The translations under genes and the position numbers were made by a program. Of a stretch of DNA of 44,834 nucleotides, positions 10,401 to 17,977 are shown piece after piece. The notes under the pieces were generated by a model. The model worked only from the letters and a program-made list of their open reading frames with translations, did not search any database and had not been told where the DNA came from. This DNA is from an uncultured Anaerolineaceae bacterium (lineage in GTDB: Bacteria; Chloroflexota; Anaerolineae; Anaerolineales; Anaerolineaceae): the NCBI GenBank assembly GCA_927443345.1, contig CAKMKJ010000024.1, positions 1 through 44,834 of the forward strand, in the 5' to 3' direction. Within the stretch, counting starts at the first letter, position 1. The number at the start of each line of letters is the position of its first letter.

Positions 10401-10560
10401 AGCATTTCAACGCATGCATAAACAAACTGATTTCCCGGGCACGGGGGTTGGGCTGGCCACAGTTCAACGGATTATTAACAGACATAACGGCCGGGTTTGG
10501 GCTGACGCAAGGGTGAATGAAGGCGCCACCTTCTTTTTCACTTTATGGGAGGGTAAATGA
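7435..10560 (+). CDS. PocR-PAS-GAF-PAS-PAS sensor histidine kinase
   Basis: The 1041-residue cytoplasmic kinase begins with a PocR ligand-binding domain (about 1-170: LQDLIDLQQFQELQDRLNEI, a Cys-rich patch and an NYFTGQFF strand). PocR domains are thought to bind small hydrocarbon-type ligands. Then come PAS (about 187-305), GAF (about 310-495), PAS (505-625), PAS (640-765), a coiled coil, a HisKA domain with phosphoacceptor His830 (SVSHDLRAPLRGIDGW) and a HATPase domain with N box NNLLENAVKF, G1 DNGAGFD and G2 GTGVGLA. No membrane helix is evident. Its last four bases overlap the start of the next response regulator, so that regulator is its likely partner. It sits 54 bases after the seven-PAS sensor. 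Confidence 0.9.
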   Translation: MKYKLQDLIDLQQFQELQDRLNEIYSFPAAIIDLDGNVLTATAWQDVCTKFHRVNQQCEIDCKKSDLYILEHLSEANPAVSYECPRGLIDNATPIIIDGIHYGNYFTGQFFLKKPNLEVFRQQAKEFGFDESAYIEAVKKVPVWSKKQLNDYLFFIKGLIEVISESGLKRLRENEARSRESAIENKYQNLSKDLPLFVSTFLPDGTITYVDKMLADLVHQKPEELIGKVFFDFLLPDDRELIKNNINQLSLQNPVETHDQKFIAQNGEVRWHLWINRAFFDDNGDPVLYQAVGQDITERKILEQQKDQQNLELSIVFEAGKKLSQSLDLLEIYKTFYLQIKRIMKCENLYISEFNHETEMNTALFAVNEGIFLDVSEFPQIPLEPEGKGIQSPVIRSGIAQNISDYPAALKNTNTNYYINDEGKPVPDEVIEDDTPYTKSALVIPILLNNHVQGVVQIQSSEYNAYTESDLRLAELLVSQIAVASNNAKLYQKSQQDIAERNQAIDDLKITEERYRKLFENSPVGYQSLDIDGKFIEVNQTWLDILGYQRENVIGHWFGDFLVPEMVAAFRERFPKFKEAGEVHNQFKMLHKDGHIVEVSFDGKIGYDQKGKFKQTHCILNDITLRNQIMKDLQESENRFRLSILNSPLPIMLEADNGEILVISRSWEELTGYTHEEIPTIDLWVKKAYGEKSDSVRAKIRNVFEMEKTINEGEFEITTRSGQKLIWDFSSSYLGKLNDGRKLVVSMAKDVTDRKKIENDNQRIQKELEKLLDEANRSRLSLLSVIEDQKEAQEKIRQLNAELEKRVEERTAQLVAANKELEAFSYSVSHDLRAPLRGIDGWSLALQEDYADKLDENGRKYVDRVRSEIQRMGQLIDGLLLLSRVTRMESRQTSIDLSEMAKTVVSRYTEQNTQKQFNIKIEQDLFDIGDADLLQIVFNNLLENAVKFTSKVASPEIEFGRKMIDERPIYFIKDNGAGFDMNYAKNLFGAFQRMHKQTDFPGTGVGLATVQRIINRHNGRVWADARVNEGATFFFTLWEGK

Positions 10561-10988
10561 GTTTAAAAACCATCCTTTTGGTTGAAGATAACGCCAGTGA
10601 TGTTGATTTGACCATCAGGGCATTTGAAAGAGCGAAAATTCAGGCTAAATTGATTGTTGCTGAAGATGGCCAGCAAGCCCTGGATATACTCTTGGGTAAC
10701 GTGCAACAAAATGGTGGCAGAGACTTGCCTGCACTGGTTTTGATGGATGTCAATCTTCCGAAAATAGATGGATTTGAGGTTCTAAAAGCAATCAGGGGTA
10801 ATGTATTTACACACAACCTGCCTGTGGTATTTTTGACCTCATCCACTGAAGAGAAAGATATGAAACAAGCTTACGATCTTGGGGCTAATAGCTACATTCG
10901 CAAGCCAGTCGATTTTCATCAATTCTCATTAGTCATTCAGGGTTTGGGCAACTATTGGTTGTCTATAAATGAAATCCCACCCGTATAA
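10557..10988 (+). CDS. Rcp1-type single-domain response regulator
   Basis: The 143-residue protein is one receiver domain of the cyanobacterial Rcp1-like class. That class has a longer beta3-alpha3 region and usually partners phytochrome-like or PAS/GAF kinases. The acid pocket is at E10-D11, the phosphoacceptor is Asp64 in VLMDVNLP, the switch Thr/Ser is in FLTSS and the conserved Lys is in YIRKPVDF. There is no output domain, so it either acts by protein contact or relays phosphate, possibly to the receiver of the hybrid kinase encoded next. Its start overlaps the upstream kinase (ATGA), so the pair should be made in step. Confidence 0.93.
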   Translation: MSLKTILLVEDNASDVDLTIRAFERAKIQAKLIVAEDGQQALDILLGNVQQNGGRDLPALVLMDVNLPKIDGFEVLKAIRGNVFTHNLPVVFLTSSTEEKDMKQAYDLGANSYIRKPVDFHQFSLVIQGLGNYWLSINEIPPV

Positions 10989-10995
10989 TTTTTTT

Positions 10996-13446
10996 ATGAT
11001 ACCTTTACGCGTACTTATCATTGAGGATTCTGAATTAGATGCCGGTTTGATTTTGCGTCATCTCGAAAGGGCTGGATATGCGGTTGAAATGGTGCGCATC
11101 GAAACCGAATCAGAATTAATTGAGGCATTAAACGCCTCCTGGCAAATTATTATCGCGGATTTTCAACTCCCACAGTTTAGTGCCATTGGCGCATTAGAAA
11201 TACTTCAAGATTCTGGCAAGGATATTCCATTCATTGTTGTGTCGGGGGCGATTGGTGAAGAAACCGCTGTAGCCATAATGAAATCTGGCGCTCGCGATTA
11301 TGTGATGAAAGACAATCTCTCAAAATTGCCAGCAGTGGTTGAACGTGAACTGTTAGAAGCAAATATTAGGCAATCGCAAAATGAATCTCATGAAGCGCTG
11401 CTTGAGAGTGAGCGCAACCTAAAAAATTCGCAGCAAGTGGCCCATATTGGTCATTGGGTCAATGATCTGATCACAAATCAAGAAACATGGTCAGATGAAA
11501 TGTATCGGATTTTTGCAGTAGACCCTCTCAAAGTTAGTGTCAATTATCACTACGTCTGGGAGAATTCTATTCACCCGGATGATAAAGAAATGATTCATCA
11601 ATATGCTCAAAAACTAAATAAGAATCTTCCTGTAAGCGAAATTGAATGCCGCATTGTTCGACCTGATAAATCAATTCGTTATATTCTAATCCGATCAGGT
11701 GAGTCTGAAGTTGATCAAAGCGGCGCTGTAATTCGAACTTCAGGGGTTGTGCATGATATTACTGATCGTAAATTGATAGAATTGAATTTACGCGTAAAAA
11801 TTATTGAAAGTCAAAATCGCGCACAACAACTTGAAACCATTACTTTTATTTCATCCAGAATGCGGCAGGCTAATTCTCGTCAAGAATTGGTTCAGATAGT
11901 GCTTGAGGAGATGTCGAAGATATTAAAGGCTGATCATGCAGCCATCGCATATTTGCAAGGTGATTTTCTGGTAACTGACCTCATAATGACTGGACAAAAA
12001 TTCGAGCAAATTAACGAAAAAACTATAATCGGTAAACAATTACAAAAAATCCTTAAGGAACAGCGGGTTGGCTTTCATGAAAAGATTCACCCTCATGCCT
12101 TTCATGAAATTCCATCTTGGCTTTATGGCAATGGGCCACGTCCGGTTTCCATGATTTCATATCCTATTATTAATAAAGAAAAAATCATGGGTCTATTCTA
12201 TATGGATTTTTATTCTCCTCAAGTGTTTACCAGTGAACAGCGGATTCTGGTAAATACCATTGCTGAAATGGCTGGTAATGCATTTAATCGTATGGCCGCC
12301 ACCCACGATCTCGAAGCCATGGTGAAATTGCGTGAGCTTGAACTTGAAAGTATTTATAAAGTTACTTCTTCTGCAAGTGCAACATTGGATATAAACCATG
12401 CACTTTGTCAGGCTCTCAAATTAACCATTGAAGCAGTTCATACCAGCAACGGCGCAGTTTTTCTTGTTGATGAGGTTACTTCAAAGCTAAACACTGTTTC
12501 TTGCCAATTAGATGAGGATCTTTCTGATAACTTCCTTTCACAATCCGCAATAGAAAAAATCCTTGATAAAGTGGTTAATACAAAAAAATCATTATTGGTT
12601 CCAAATATTAACTATTTTGACAGTAAAGCTAATAAAAATTACGCATCGTCAGACAGCTCATTGATAGCGTTACCCATGAGGGCTCAAGACCGGGTGGTTG
12701 GTGTTTTATTGGTCATTCATAAAAATGGAGATCAAATCATTCTCGAAGAAATGACTTTGCTATCTTTTATCGCAGACCATTTAGCCCTGGTGGTCGAAAA
12801 TTCCCGCTTTTACAAACGGGCAGAAAGAGTGGCTGTCCTTGAAGAACGTTCAAGGCTTGCCCGCGAACTTCATGACTCGGTGACACAGTCACTTTATAGT
12901 GCGAGTTTATACTCCGCGGGAGCTCGACGATTTTTTGGGCTCAAGAAATATTCTGAAGTTGATCAGTATCTTACCCAGATTGGCGATTTAACCCAACACG
13001 CACTAAAAGAAATGCGCTTGTTAGTCTTTGAGTTAAGATCACCTGAACTTAAGCAAAACGGATTATTAGGGTCCTTGCAAAATCGGCTTGATGCAGTTGA
13101 AAGACGCTCAAATATCGAAGCAGAAATTAACTTTGAAAGTATAGGTGGACTACCTGAAGTTTTTGAAGAAAACTTATACCGTATAGCAATTGAAGCACTC
13201 AATAATTCGTTAAAATATGCTCAAGCAACAAAAATTAGTGTTGAAATGAAATTGGATAATAGGGATGTGTTGTTTACTATCCAAGATAACGGGATTGGCT
13301 TTTTGGTTGAAGAGGGATTGCATAACGGCGGCGTTGGTCTGGCCACCATGCGTGAGCGTGCTGAACGAATAAATGGTACATACGAGATTTATTCATCCAT
13401 GGGGGAAGGAACCAAAATTGAAATCAAGTTTTTGTTAAAAAAATGA
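10996..13446 (+). CDS. REC-PAS-GAF-GAF histidine kinase of the NarX/LiaS (HisKA_3) type
   Basis: This soluble kinase has an N-terminal receiver (residues 1-125, acceptor Asp55 in IIIADFQLP), a PAS domain (about 155-265), two GAF domains (about 280-430 and 450-600), and a HisKA_3 dimerisation domain with the signature LARELHDSVTQSLYS (His626). It ends in a short HATPase with the box FTIQDNGIGF and GVGLATMRERA. Having the receiver at the front means another kinase, such as the PocR kinase, could control it. I use the ATG at 10996, which gives a standard receiver start. An in-frame ATG at 10969 overlaps the previous gene by 20 bases; neither has a good Shine-Dalgarno. A NarL-type regulator follows 15 bases later. 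Confidence 0.88.
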   Translation: MIPLRVLIIEDSELDAGLILRHLERAGYAVEMVRIETESELIEALNASWQIIIADFQLPQFSAIGALEILQDSGKDIPFIVVSGAIGEETAVAIMKSGARDYVMKDNLSKLPAVVERELLEANIRQSQNESHEALLESERNLKNSQQVAHIGHWVNDLITNQETWSDEMYRIFAVDPLKVSVNYHYVWENSIHPDDKEMIHQYAQKLNKNLPVSEIECRIVRPDKSIRYILIRSGESEVDQSGAVIRTSGVVHDITDRKLIELNLRVKIIESQNRAQQLETITFISSRMRQANSRQELVQIVLEEMSKILKADHAAIAYLQGDFLVTDLIMTGQKFEQINEKTIIGKQLQKILKEQRVGFHEKIHPHAFHEIPSWLYGNGPRPVSMISYPIINKEKIMGLFYMDFYSPQVFTSEQRILVNTIAEMAGNAFNRMAATHDLEAMVKLRELELESIYKVTSSASATLDINHALCQALKLTIEAVHTSNGAVFLVDEVTSKLNTVSCQLDEDLSDNFLSQSAIEKILDKVVNTKKSLLVPNINYFDSKANKNYASSDSSLIALPMRAQDRVVGVLLVIHKNGDQIILEEMTLLSFIADHLALVVENSRFYKRAERVAVLEERSRLARELHDSVTQSLYSASLYSAGARRFFGLKKYSEVDQYLTQIGDLTQHALKEMRLLVFELRSPELKQNGLLGSLQNRLDAVERRSNIEAEINFESIGGLPEVFEENLYRIAIEALNNSLKYAQATKISVEMKLDNRDVLFTIQDNGIGFLVEEGLHNGGVGLATMRERAERINGTYEIYSSMGEGTKIEIKFLLKK

Positions 13447-13461
13447 AAAAGAGGGAATGGT

Positions 13462-14109
13462 ATGAAAAAAATTAGATTGTTACTGGCAGATGATCATAAA
13501 ATGGTGAGAGAGGGCTTAAAAGCTTTCTTTGCACCAACAGATGATTTTGAAGTCGTTGCAGAGGCAGAAGATGGTCTTGAGGCTGTTGAAAACGCAATTA
13601 ACACAAGACCTGATGTCATCTTGCTTGATTTAGTCATGCCAAATATGGATGGAATTGAAGCAGCCAAAAGCATTAAACAGAAAATGCCTGATGCAAAAAT
13701 TATTATCATTACCAGTTCACTTGAAGAATCAAAAGTGATTGCATCCATTAAGGCCGGTGCAGCCGGTTACCTGTTGAAAGACACTTCGCCTTTTGAAATT
13801 GAAGAAGCTATAAAAAAAGTTAATCGCGGTGAGACAGCTTTTCCATCGCGCATCACCAATATCATGGTTAAAGAATTGAATAAGCCTTCAAAACCAGTTT
13901 CAAAATGCACAACGCTTACAGAGCGCGAAACAGAGATTCTTAAGCTGATCGCCAATGGAATGTCTAACCAGGATATTGCGGATCAGTTGTTCCTAAGTGT
14001 GTGGACGGTGCGAACCTATGTGACTGGAATATTGGATAAACTGGAAGTCGATAATCGCACCCAGGCCACTTTGTATGCGCTTCGTGAAGGGTTGGTAAAA
14101 CTGGATTGA
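13462..14109 (+). CDS. NarL/FixJ-family DNA-binding response regulator
   Basis: The 215-residue protein has a receiver domain (about 1-120: D10-D11 pocket, phosphoacceptor Asp56 in ILLDLVMP, IITSS switch, Lys in YLLKDTSP) and a C-terminal LuxR-type HTH (about 147-210: LTERETEILKLIANGMSNQDIA). It is the natural partner of the HisKA_3 kinase just upstream, the classical NarX/NarL-type pairing. A GAGGG lies before the ATG. It is the only DNA-binding output in this operon, so the whole sensor set may converge on it. A strong terminator follows. Confidence 0.95.
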   Translation: MKKIRLLLADDHKMVREGLKAFFAPTDDFEVVAEAEDGLEAVENAINTRPDVILLDLVMPNMDGIEAAKSIKQKMPDAKIIIITSSLEESKVIASIKAGAAGYLLKDTSPFEIEEAIKKVNRGETAFPSRITNIMVKELNKPSKPVSKCTTLTERETEILKLIANGMSNQDIADQLFLSVWTVRTYVTGILDKLEVDNRTQATLYALREGLVKLD

Positions 14110-14142
14110 ACCTTTAAAAACCACAAATACTATTAAGTTGAT

Positions 14143-14170
14143 AAAAAGACCGCAAAATGTGGTCTTTTTT
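14143..14170 (+). terminator. rho-independent terminator of the signalling operon
   Basis: An 11-bp stem (14143-14153 with 14159-14169, one G-U pair) closes a five-base A/T loop and runs into a T tract. It lies 34 bases after the NarL-type gene and separates the two-component operon from the chemosensory genes. Confidence 0.85.
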
Positions 14171-14275
14171 GTTGGACATATATCCCAATAAATAAGGGGA
14201 CAATCGTCTTTAAATTCTTTATGATTTATTTGTGATTATTGACTTGAATTGTATTGATATTAGTCAGGTGGAAAA

Positions 14276-14671
14276 ATGGAAATAGTGATTGTCAGCCCGG
14301 AAAGCAGACGGCGCGATAACCTGCTCTCAATGCTTGAATCCATCGCCTTTCCTGAATCCATCAAAATGGTTGAGGTCTGCAATGACGTTGTCAAGATTGC
14401 CAATCCTGCAGATCCAGCGATCGTGTTTGTTGATTATCGCGAGCCAGAAAGGATTAATGACAAATCCATCAGCCAACTCATTATGAACCAGGCAGTTCAC
14501 TATATCGTTTTGCTGGTTTCACATAATGGTCCGAACTCCCATTTCACACATTTCTCAAGCACCGAATTGATCTACGATGAAATCAATGTCGATATATTGA
14601 AGAACTTGCTTCTAAATATTCAATTGAGTCAAAAAAAACTATTTTGGAGGGAACATGAAAGCATTAAATAA
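14276..14671 (+). CDS. receiver-like small protein with degenerate pocket (copy 1)
   Basis: The 131-residue protein looks like a receiver fold: [20 protein letters not shown] resembles beta1-alpha1 and [10 protein letters not shown] resembles beta3 with an Asp at 53. However, the acidic pair after beta1 is replaced by SPES and the conserved switch Thr and Lys are not recognisable. It is probably a non-canonical receiver or protein-interaction module rather than a phosphorylated regulator. A near twin at 20210-20572 also precedes a chemoreceptor. The last 17 bases overlap the chemoreceptor start, so the two are probably co-translated. The C-terminal tail after residue 118 differs from the twin and may be only a consequence of that overlap. 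AGGTGG precedes the ATG. The function is unknown. Confidence 0.8.
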   Translation: MEIVIVSPESRRRDNLLSMLESIAFPESIKMVEVCNDVVKIANPADPAIVFVDYREPERINDKSISQLIMNQAVHYIVLLVSHNGPNSHFTHFSSTELIYDEINVDILKNLLLNIQLSQKKLFWREHESIK

Positions 14672-16679
14672 CTTGAAAACCAGTGTCAAATTGATCGGAG
14701 CATTTGTAATTGTGGCTCTTATTGCTGGTGTCGTAGGCATATTGGGGATTATTTTCATTCGGCAGATAGATGCCGCCGACACCCGGCTTTACGAGAACTT
14801 TACTGTTCCTATTTCACAACTGGAAGAAGTGGGTATTTCTTTTCAACGAATGCGGGTCAACATTCGCGACGCAATCCTTGCTGAAGATTTAGCGACCGCA
14901 ACCAAGAAATTTGAAACAATCGCTGAACTTCGCACAACCATGGAGACTGTGAGCGCTGAATATGAAGCCCTAATTGAAACCGATGCCATGCGAGATTTAT
15001 TTGCTTTGTATAGTGAAGGGTATCATGCTTTTTATCCCTATATGGATCAAATGATCAATTTGGTGAAAGCAGGAGATAAAGAACAAGCACTAGTTATATT
15101 AAATGGCGATGCTTTTGCAAGCGCGAGAGCGATTCAAGATAACCTGGACGCCATGATGACAATGAAAGTGGATCAGGCTCATCAAATAGCCAACGAGAAT
15201 ACTGAAACGGCAAACAGCGCCACCACCACCATGATCATCATTATTGTGGTCGGTTTACTTTTGGCAATTGGCCTTGGAATAATAATCAGTACTTCAATTG
15301 CAAACCCATTAAATCAATTGGTGAAAATCGCCACTTCTGTTTCAGTAGGTGATCTCGTTCGTGATTTGGATCAAAAGGTAAAAGATGCACTAACTGTACG
15401 GAAAGATGAAGTGGGTGACATCGCTAAATCCTTCGACCAGGTGATCCTTTATATGCAGGGTATGGGTGATGCCGCTACTACAATCTCTAATAATGACTTG
15501 ACCGTTACGGTAACCCCCAAGAGCGAGAAAGATGAACTTGCCAATGCATTTGCAAAAATGATTGATAGCCTTAGAGAATCCGTTGGCCAGATCGGACAAA
15601 GCGCAATAGATTTGAGCGCAGCCTCTGGACAATTAGCCACAGCCGCCAATCAAGCAGGTCAGGCAACAAGCCAGATTGCCGCCACAGTACAGCAGGTGGC
15701 AAAAGGAACTGCTGAGCAAGCTGCCGCAGTGACTAAAACTGCATCATCAGTAGAGCAGATGTCTCAGGCGATTGAAGGTGTTGCCAAGGGTGCACAGGAA
15801 CAAAGCGCATCGGTCAGTAAAGTGTCAAATGCCACAGATATGATCAATACTGCCATTCAGCAAGTTTCAGGCAACGCAGCAGCAGTCATGAGTGATTCTG
15901 CAGCCGCTGCCGAAGCCGCCCGCAAGGGAACAAAGACAGTTGAAGAAACCCTGAGCGGTATGCAAAGTATCAAGGCTAAAGTAGGTGTTTCGGCAGAAAA
16001 AGTGCAAGAAATGGGCAGGCGTTCTGAAGAAATCGGCAAGATCGTTGAGACCATTGAAGATATAGCCTCACAGACGAACCTGTTGGCGTTGAACGCGGCC
16101 ATTGAGGCTGCAAGAGCAGGAGAGCACGGCAAGGGCTTCGCAGTGGTAGCAGATGAAGTTAGAAAGCTGGCAGAGAGATCATCCCTTGCGACTAAAGAGA
16201 TTGGCGGCCTGATCAGTGGAATTTTATCGACGGTCAGTGAAGCTGTGAAAGCCATGGAAGAAGGATCGAAGGAAGTGGAATTGGGTGTGGCTACCGCGAA
16301 TCAAGCAGGTACGGCACTCTCAGAAATTCTGACAGCAGCCGAAGCGGTTAACAAGCAAGCGACACTAGCTTCTGAAGCAAGCGGCAGAATGAAAATAGCG
16401 TCAGAAGATCTGGTGTCTGCAGTAGACTCTGTATCCGCGATTGTGGAAGAGAATACAGCGTCAACAGAAGAGATGGCAGCTAATTCGACCGAAGTAACAC
16501 AAGCCATTGAAAGTATCGCGAGTGTAAGTGAGGAGAACAGTGCTGCCATAGAGCAGGTGAGCGCAAGCACTGAAGAGATGAGTGCTCAAGTAGAAGAAGT
16601 GACTGCTTCAGCTTCTTCTCTGGCAGATATGGCGAAGACTTTGCAAGAAGTCGTGGCTCAATTCAAATTGACAGCATGA
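14655..16679 (+). CDS. methyl-accepting chemotaxis protein (4-helix-bundle sensor)
   Basis: The 674-residue chemoreceptor has membrane helices at about 12-36 and 192-212 with a helical four-helix-bundle-type sensor between them. A HAMP domain (about 213-265) and a second HAMP-like segment (to about 315) follow, then a long cytoplasmic signalling coiled coil. The hairpin tip that contacts CheA and CheW is intact: [20 protein letters not shown] followed by [19 protein letters not shown]. Ala/Glu/Ser/Thr-rich helices on both sides are likely methylation regions. The ligand is unknown. GGAGGG precedes the ATG. It sits between a receiver-like protein and a CheW, the first copy of a duplicated cassette. 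Confidence 0.95.
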   Translation: MKALNNLKTSVKLIGAFVIVALIAGVVGILGIIFIRQIDAADTRLYENFTVPISQLEEVGISFQRMRVNIRDAILAEDLATATKKFETIAELRTTMETVSAEYEALIETDAMRDLFALYSEGYHAFYPYMDQMINLVKAGDKEQALVILNGDAFASARAIQDNLDAMMTMKVDQAHQIANENTETANSATTTMIIIIVVGLLLAIGLGIIISTSIANPLNQLVKIATSVSVGDLVRDLDQKVKDALTVRKDEVGDIAKSFDQVILYMQGMGDAATTISNNDLTVTVTPKSEKDELANAFAKMIDSLRESVGQIGQSAIDLSAASGQLATAANQAGQATSQIAATVQQVAKGTAEQAAAVTKTASSVEQMSQAIEGVAKGAQEQSASVSKVSNATDMINTAIQQVSGNAAAVMSDSAAAAEAARKGTKTVEETLSGMQSIKAKVGVSAEKVQEMGRRSEEIGKIVETIEDIASQTNLLALNAAIEAARAGEHGKGFAVVADEVRKLAERSSLATKEIGGLISGILSTVSEAVKAMEEGSKEVELGVATANQAGTALSEILTAAEAVNKQATLASEASGRMKIASEDLVSAVDSVSAIVEENTASTEEMAANSTEVTQAIESIASVSEENSAAIEQVSASTEEMSAQVEEVTASASSLADMAKTLQEVVAQFKLTA

Positions 16680-16740
16680 TTCATTGGTTTCAAGGCAGGT
16701 GAAATAGAACGCCTGCCTTGAACCTTTTTAGGAGAAAGAC

Positions 16741-17199
16741 ATGGAAAAACAATTAGTCATCTTTGAGTTGGGTGCTGAAAACTTTGGCATTGAAATCGCC
16801 ACAGTGGAAGGAATTGTTAAACTACAAGAAATCACTAAGATACCGCAAGCGCCAATGTATATGGAGGGTATCACCAATTTGCGCGGCAGCGTGCTGCCAG
16901 TGATTGATCTGCAAAAACGCTTCGGAATGGTATTGCAGGAGCGGACCAACGAGACGCGTATTATGGTAGCCAATGTTGATGGCGTAAAAATTGGCATGAT
17001 CGTTTCTGCTGTGTCTGAGGTTCTTACCATTGAAGACAGCGTCATTGAACCGCCGCCACCAATGGTGAGTAATATTAATTCTGAGTTTATCGTGGGTGTG
17101 GCTAAGATCGACAAGCGGCTGGTGATCCTGCTTGATTTGGCAAAAGTACTCTCCGTAGAAGAAAAGCTGCAGGTTGCCAAAGTAGTCGAAAGCAAATAA
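16741..17199 (+). CDS. cheW: CheW coupling protein (copy 1)
   Basis: The 152-residue protein is a single CheW domain that links chemoreceptors to the CheA kinase. It keeps the family core ITNLRGSVLPVIDL with Arg48, equivalent to the conserved arginine needed for receptor/CheA coupling, and the later RIMVANVDGVKIGMIVSAV and VAKIDKRLVILLDL strands. A Pro-rich PPPPMVSN loop is shared with the copies at 23024 and 23651. AGGAGA precedes the ATG. It lies 61 bases after the chemoreceptor and is closed by a strong terminator, so receptor and CheW are probably co-transcribed. Confidence 0.95.
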   Translation: MEKQLVIFELGAENFGIEIATVEGIVKLQEITKIPQAPMYMEGITNLRGSVLPVIDLQKRFGMVLQERTNETRIMVANVDGVKIGMIVSAVSEVLTIEDSVIEPPPPMVSNINSEFIVGVAKIDKRLVILLDLAKVLSVEEKLQVAKVVESK

Positions 17200-17248
17200 C
17201 AATTTTGATTCTGCCAATTTTATTGGTATGGTTTATTGGTAGACTAGA

Positions 17249-17282
17249 CTTAAAAAACCTTCCAATCGGAAGGTTTTTTAAG
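17249..17282 (+). terminator. rho-independent terminator after cheW copy 1
   Basis: A perfect 15-bp inverted repeat (17249-17263 with 17268-17282) closes a four-base loop and ends in a run of six T. The rest of the 261-base gap before the next gene shows nothing I can support apart from the ribosome site at its end. Confidence 0.88.
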
Positions 17283-17460
17283 TAAGGATTCTATTTTGGA
17301 TTATTTCAAAGTGCGAATAAACAAAAAGATCTTTAAAACCAGTTTTGTTGTTTAGTTTCGCTTAGGTTGGATTGAAGAAGAAAGATGTGTTTAGTGCATC
17401 GAAATAAATTTAACGGTTTATAAAATTTTTCTTGGCTAATAAATCCACCAGGAGCTTCTT

Positions 17461-17931
17461 ATGGAAAAACAACTTGTCTTGTTCGATCTAGGAACCAGAA
17501 ATTTTGGAGTTGAAGTTTCTTCGGTAATAAGAATTGGGCTAATTCCAGAAACCCTCAAAAAACCAAAATCTCCTCGTTTCATTGAGGGTCAATTTAATCA
17601 TATTGGGTGCACAATGCCTATTGTAGATCTCCATCGGTGGTTTGGAATTAATGGGCAAAAACGGACTGAAGATTCACGAGTTATGGTTGTGAATCTTAAT
17701 GGAATTAAAGTCGGCATGATTGTGTCTGCTGTAACCGATGTTGTTTACGTAGATGAAAAATCAATCGCATCGCCCACAAAGAAAATGAAAAACAAGAACT
17801 CAGAATATGTTTTTGGGGTAACAAAAATCAATGAGCAATTGGTTACCCTGGTTGATCTTTGTATGGTCTTAACTAATGAAGAAAAAAATCAATTAAAATT
17901 ATTTAATTGCGAAACCCAAGAATCTATTTAA
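17461..17931 (+). CDS. divergent CheW-like protein lacking the conserved arginine
   Basis: The 156-residue protein starts like the other three CheW proteins (MEKQLVLFDLGTRNFGVEV) and shares their length and order of strands, but it has drifted. The NLRG motif has become NHIG, so the conserved Arg48 is Ile48. VEGI has become VIRI, and the Pro-rich loop is replaced by a Lys-rich PTKKMKNKN. The PIVDLHRWF, VMVVNLNGIKVGMIVSAV and VTLVDLCMVL strands are kept, so the fold should be intact. It may have lost normal CheA/receptor coupling or taken another partner. AGGAG precedes the ATG. It has its own gap on the left and lies 46 bases before a REC-PAS protein, a possible partner. Confidence 0.85.
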   Translation: MEKQLVLFDLGTRNFGVEVSSVIRIGLIPETLKKPKSPRFIEGQFNHIGCTMPIVDLHRWFGINGQKRTEDSRVMVVNLNGIKVGMIVSAVTDVVYVDEKSIASPTKKMKNKNSEYVFGVTKINEQLVTLVDLCMVLTNEEKNQLKLFNCETQESI

Positions 17932-17977
17932 TAGTTTTTTGCATCACAAATTCACCTTAGAATAGTAAGGAAGAATA

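Noticed and set aside
14276-14671. A functional CheY
   Set aside because: The acidic pair and the conserved Lys and Thr are missing, so it should not be counted as the CheY of the chemosensory block.
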